A stretch of DNA of 7,022 nucleotides from assembly GCA_003644895.1 (NCBI GenBank), contig QNDO01000079.1, forward strand, positions 1 through 7,022. Direction: 5' to 3'. The notes under the pieces were generated by a model. The model was not told the DNA's origin, searched no databases, and saw only the letters and a program-made list of their open reading frames with translations. The DNA comes from Candidatus Hydrothermota bacterium (GTDB lineage Bacteria > Hydrothermota > Hydrothermia > UBA1063). How positions within the stretch are numbered: position 1 is the first letter of the stretch; each line of letters starts with the position of its first letter. Below, one piece after another: positions 5,860 through 7,022 of the stretch. The position numbers and the translations under genes were made by a program.

Positions 5860-6495
5860 CTAGCCAGAAGGCACAAAAAGACAATACCCCTCATTGTTGT
5901 AAAGGGAAAATTGCTCATTCTTTCTTGCAAATTCAAACCATGGTATTGTGGATACAATTGCATCCACCTGATGGTGATCCTCCAGATGATATGGTAATTT
6001 GAAACCATAATCTCTGAGTAGGTTCTCCATATGGCCTATAAATTCTCTTCTTTTTTTATAGGCGGGAAAATTTTTATAAACGATTTTTAATATCCCGTAG
6101 ACGTAAACTTCATAAAAAGCATTTTCTTCTACTTTCCCACAGTATTTAATGCCAATTTTCTCAAGACCGTTTCTCAATTTTAAGCCTGGAAATTTGGAAT
6201 ATTTCTGCTTAAGTATTTGCTCGTTCACAGGCAATATTGGAATACCCCTTTTCAAAAATTCCCTATCACAAGACCTTATCCCATTTTTATTCCTTATTTC
6301 TAAAGGAGCATCTATCAATATTTTCAAAATCTGGCTCTGATAGGAGCGTAACAGTGATAGAAACTCTTCTACACTTTTGAATTTCGAAAGTTGCAAAAGG
6401 TTTAATTTACTATCTATAATACTATAAGTGGAATAATTATCTCCACTCCAGGCAAGATCAACTCCTATTATCAAAAAATTATCGAATGACGGCAA
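5860..6495 (-). CDS. DUF429 protein, predicted RNase H-like nuclease
   Basis: This 211-residue protein matches the DUF429 family. Motifs in order are GVDLAW (11-16), IDAPLEI (61-67), GIRSCDREFLKRG (72-84) with ILPVN (87-91), EVYVYG (129-134), HHQVDAIVS (174-182) and the terminal EGYCLFVP (202-209). D13, D62, E129 and D178 fit the acidic metal-binding set of RNase H folds. The family is described as predicted RNase H-like nucleases; substrates are largely unknown. No ATG occurs before the first motif. The start must be TTG at 6495, overlapping the upstream gene by 17 bases behind a purine-rich stretch (AGAGAAAAGAAAG), or TTG at 6474, two residues before GVDLAW. I prefer 6495 because only it has any binding-site-like sequence. 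It shares direction with the upstream secreted-protein gene and may be co-transcribed; its 3' end faces the transporter remnant 16 bases away. Confidence 0.85.
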   Translation of the reverse strand: MPSFDNFLIIGVDLAWSGDNYSTYSIIDSKLNLLQLSKFKSVEEFLSLLRSYQSQILKILIDAPLEIRNKNGIRSCDREFLKRGIPILPVNEQILKQKYSKFPGLKLRNGLEKIGIKYCGKVEENAFYEVYVYGILKIVYKNFPAYKKRREFIGHMENLLRDYGFKLPYHLEDHHQVDAIVSTIPWFEFARKNEQFSLYNNEGYCLFVPSG

Positions 6496-7022
6496 TTGCT
6501 TTCTTTTCTCTTACATATTCTCCTGCTTTTACCATTACAATGTAAAAGCCCTGAGGAACATCTCGGCCAGACATATCTCTTCCCTCCCACTCAAAACTAT
6601 ATTCTCTATCCGGCTCTGCATTCTCCAGGATCTTTTCGAAGATAAGATTACCCTTTTCATCATATATACTGAAGTAGATAGATGAATAGTCAGTAATCTG
6701 GATTTTGAAAATGGCCTTCTCACCAGGCAAAATGGTCCTTTTTGATATTTGGAATAGACTGATTTTCAAAGTTTTTTCCGGGGTATTGATTATACTGGTA
6801 ACACTTACAGGAGACACGGAATCATCTGGAACTCCATCATTATCACTGTCCACAATCACCTGAGCAAAGGTTCTTATAGGGGAAGTCTGATACAGCTGGA
6901 TATATTTGTTATCAGGTGAACTTTCTATTCCTCCTTCATGATCCGAACCAGCAATGAGTCCCACTATTTTTATACTCAATCCGGGAGGAACATTATTCGA
7001 ACCATAAAGACTACTCCAGGGA
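6479..7022 (-). CDS. C-terminal part of a secreted protein with a FlgD-like Ig domain (5' end outside window)
   Basis: The frame is open to the right edge, giving 180 residues plus TAA; the TTG at 6979 is internal, not a start. Reading from the edge, the first part (PWSSLYGSNNVPPGLSIKI...GSDHEGGIESSPDN) belongs to a larger unrecognised domain. Next comes DSDNDGVPDD, an Asp-rich loop like those of thrombospondin type 3 or dockerin calcium-binding repeats. The last 90 or so residues form a beta sandwich of FlgD-Ig type: ISLFQISKRTILPGEKAIFKIQI, YFSIYDEKGNLIFE, FEWEGRDMSGRDVPQGFYIVMVKAG, then a basic end. Such domains commonly cap large exported proteins of FCB-group and related bacteria, where the related C-terminal domains can direct secretion or surface attachment. 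Location outside the cytoplasm is inferred from this; the signal peptide is not in the window. The last bases overlap the DUF429 start. Confidence 0.82.
   Translation of the reverse strand, partial: PWSSLYGSNNVPPGLSIKIVGLIAGSDHEGGIESSPDNKYIQLYQTSPIRTFAQVIVDSDNDGVPDDSVSPVSVTSIINTPEKTLKISLFQISKRTILPGEKAIFKIQITDYSSIYFSIYDEKGNLIFEKILENAEPDREYSFEWEGRDMSGRDVPQGFYIVMVKAGEYVREKKAIAVIR

Overview
The window is AT-rich bacterial chromosomal DNA with ordinary consensus-type promoters (a perfect TTGACA-17-TATAAT at 135-163). Its proteins are rich in Lys, Glu and Ile. Rex, a radical SAM tRNA-modification-type enzyme, a c-di-GMP cyclase and a secreted protein ending in a FlgD-type Ig domain point to a free-living bacterium. 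The FlgD-Ig tail and the heptanucleotide repeats at 61-102 would suit an uncultured FCB-like or WOR-3-like lineage, possibly thermophilic. That placement is inference, because no rRNA or marker gene is present.

Region 1 (1-1725, + strand) has a noncoding leader holding a heptamer repeat, a strong promoter and an 18-bp palindrome. It is followed by a tight three-gene operon: rex (NADH/NAD+ sensing repressor), a diverged TusA-like protein and a C-factor/sniffer-type short-chain dehydrogenase. The last two overlap at ATGA. The palindrome directly after the -10 box suggests that Rex represses its own operon. Region 2 (1737-2675, - strand) is a YtqA/YhcC-type radical SAM protein (MnmL-like), convergent with the operon. 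Region 3 (2780-3430, +) is a DUF1648/SdpI-like six-helix membrane protein.

Region 4 (3450-5374) is a divergent pair: a class I methyltransferase (-) and a membrane diguanylate cyclase with an intact active site and I-site (+). Both lack a Shine-Dalgarno sequence and have promoter-like boxes so close to the start codon that leaderless mRNAs are plausible. Region 5 (5412-5843, +) is the C-terminal half of a TauE/SafE/UreH-like membrane transporter whose N-terminal half is missing; it is probably a remnant. Region 6 (5860-7022, -) has a DUF429 protein with a non-ATG start, overlapping the end of a secreted protein that enters from the right edge and ends in a Ca-binding-type Asp repeat and a FlgD-like Ig domain.

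Apart from the rex operon, the genes look like unrelated single units. I find no CRISPR array, RNA gene, transposase, phage gene or defence cassette, and no convincing hairpin-plus-U terminator. No stretch over 300 bases lacks a gene; the longest is 1-195. I do not see a clear new multi-gene system. The points most worth checking are the Rex palindrome with its unusual spacing, the rex-tusA-SDR linkage with its diverged carrier, the leaderless-looking divergent pair and the truncated transporter.
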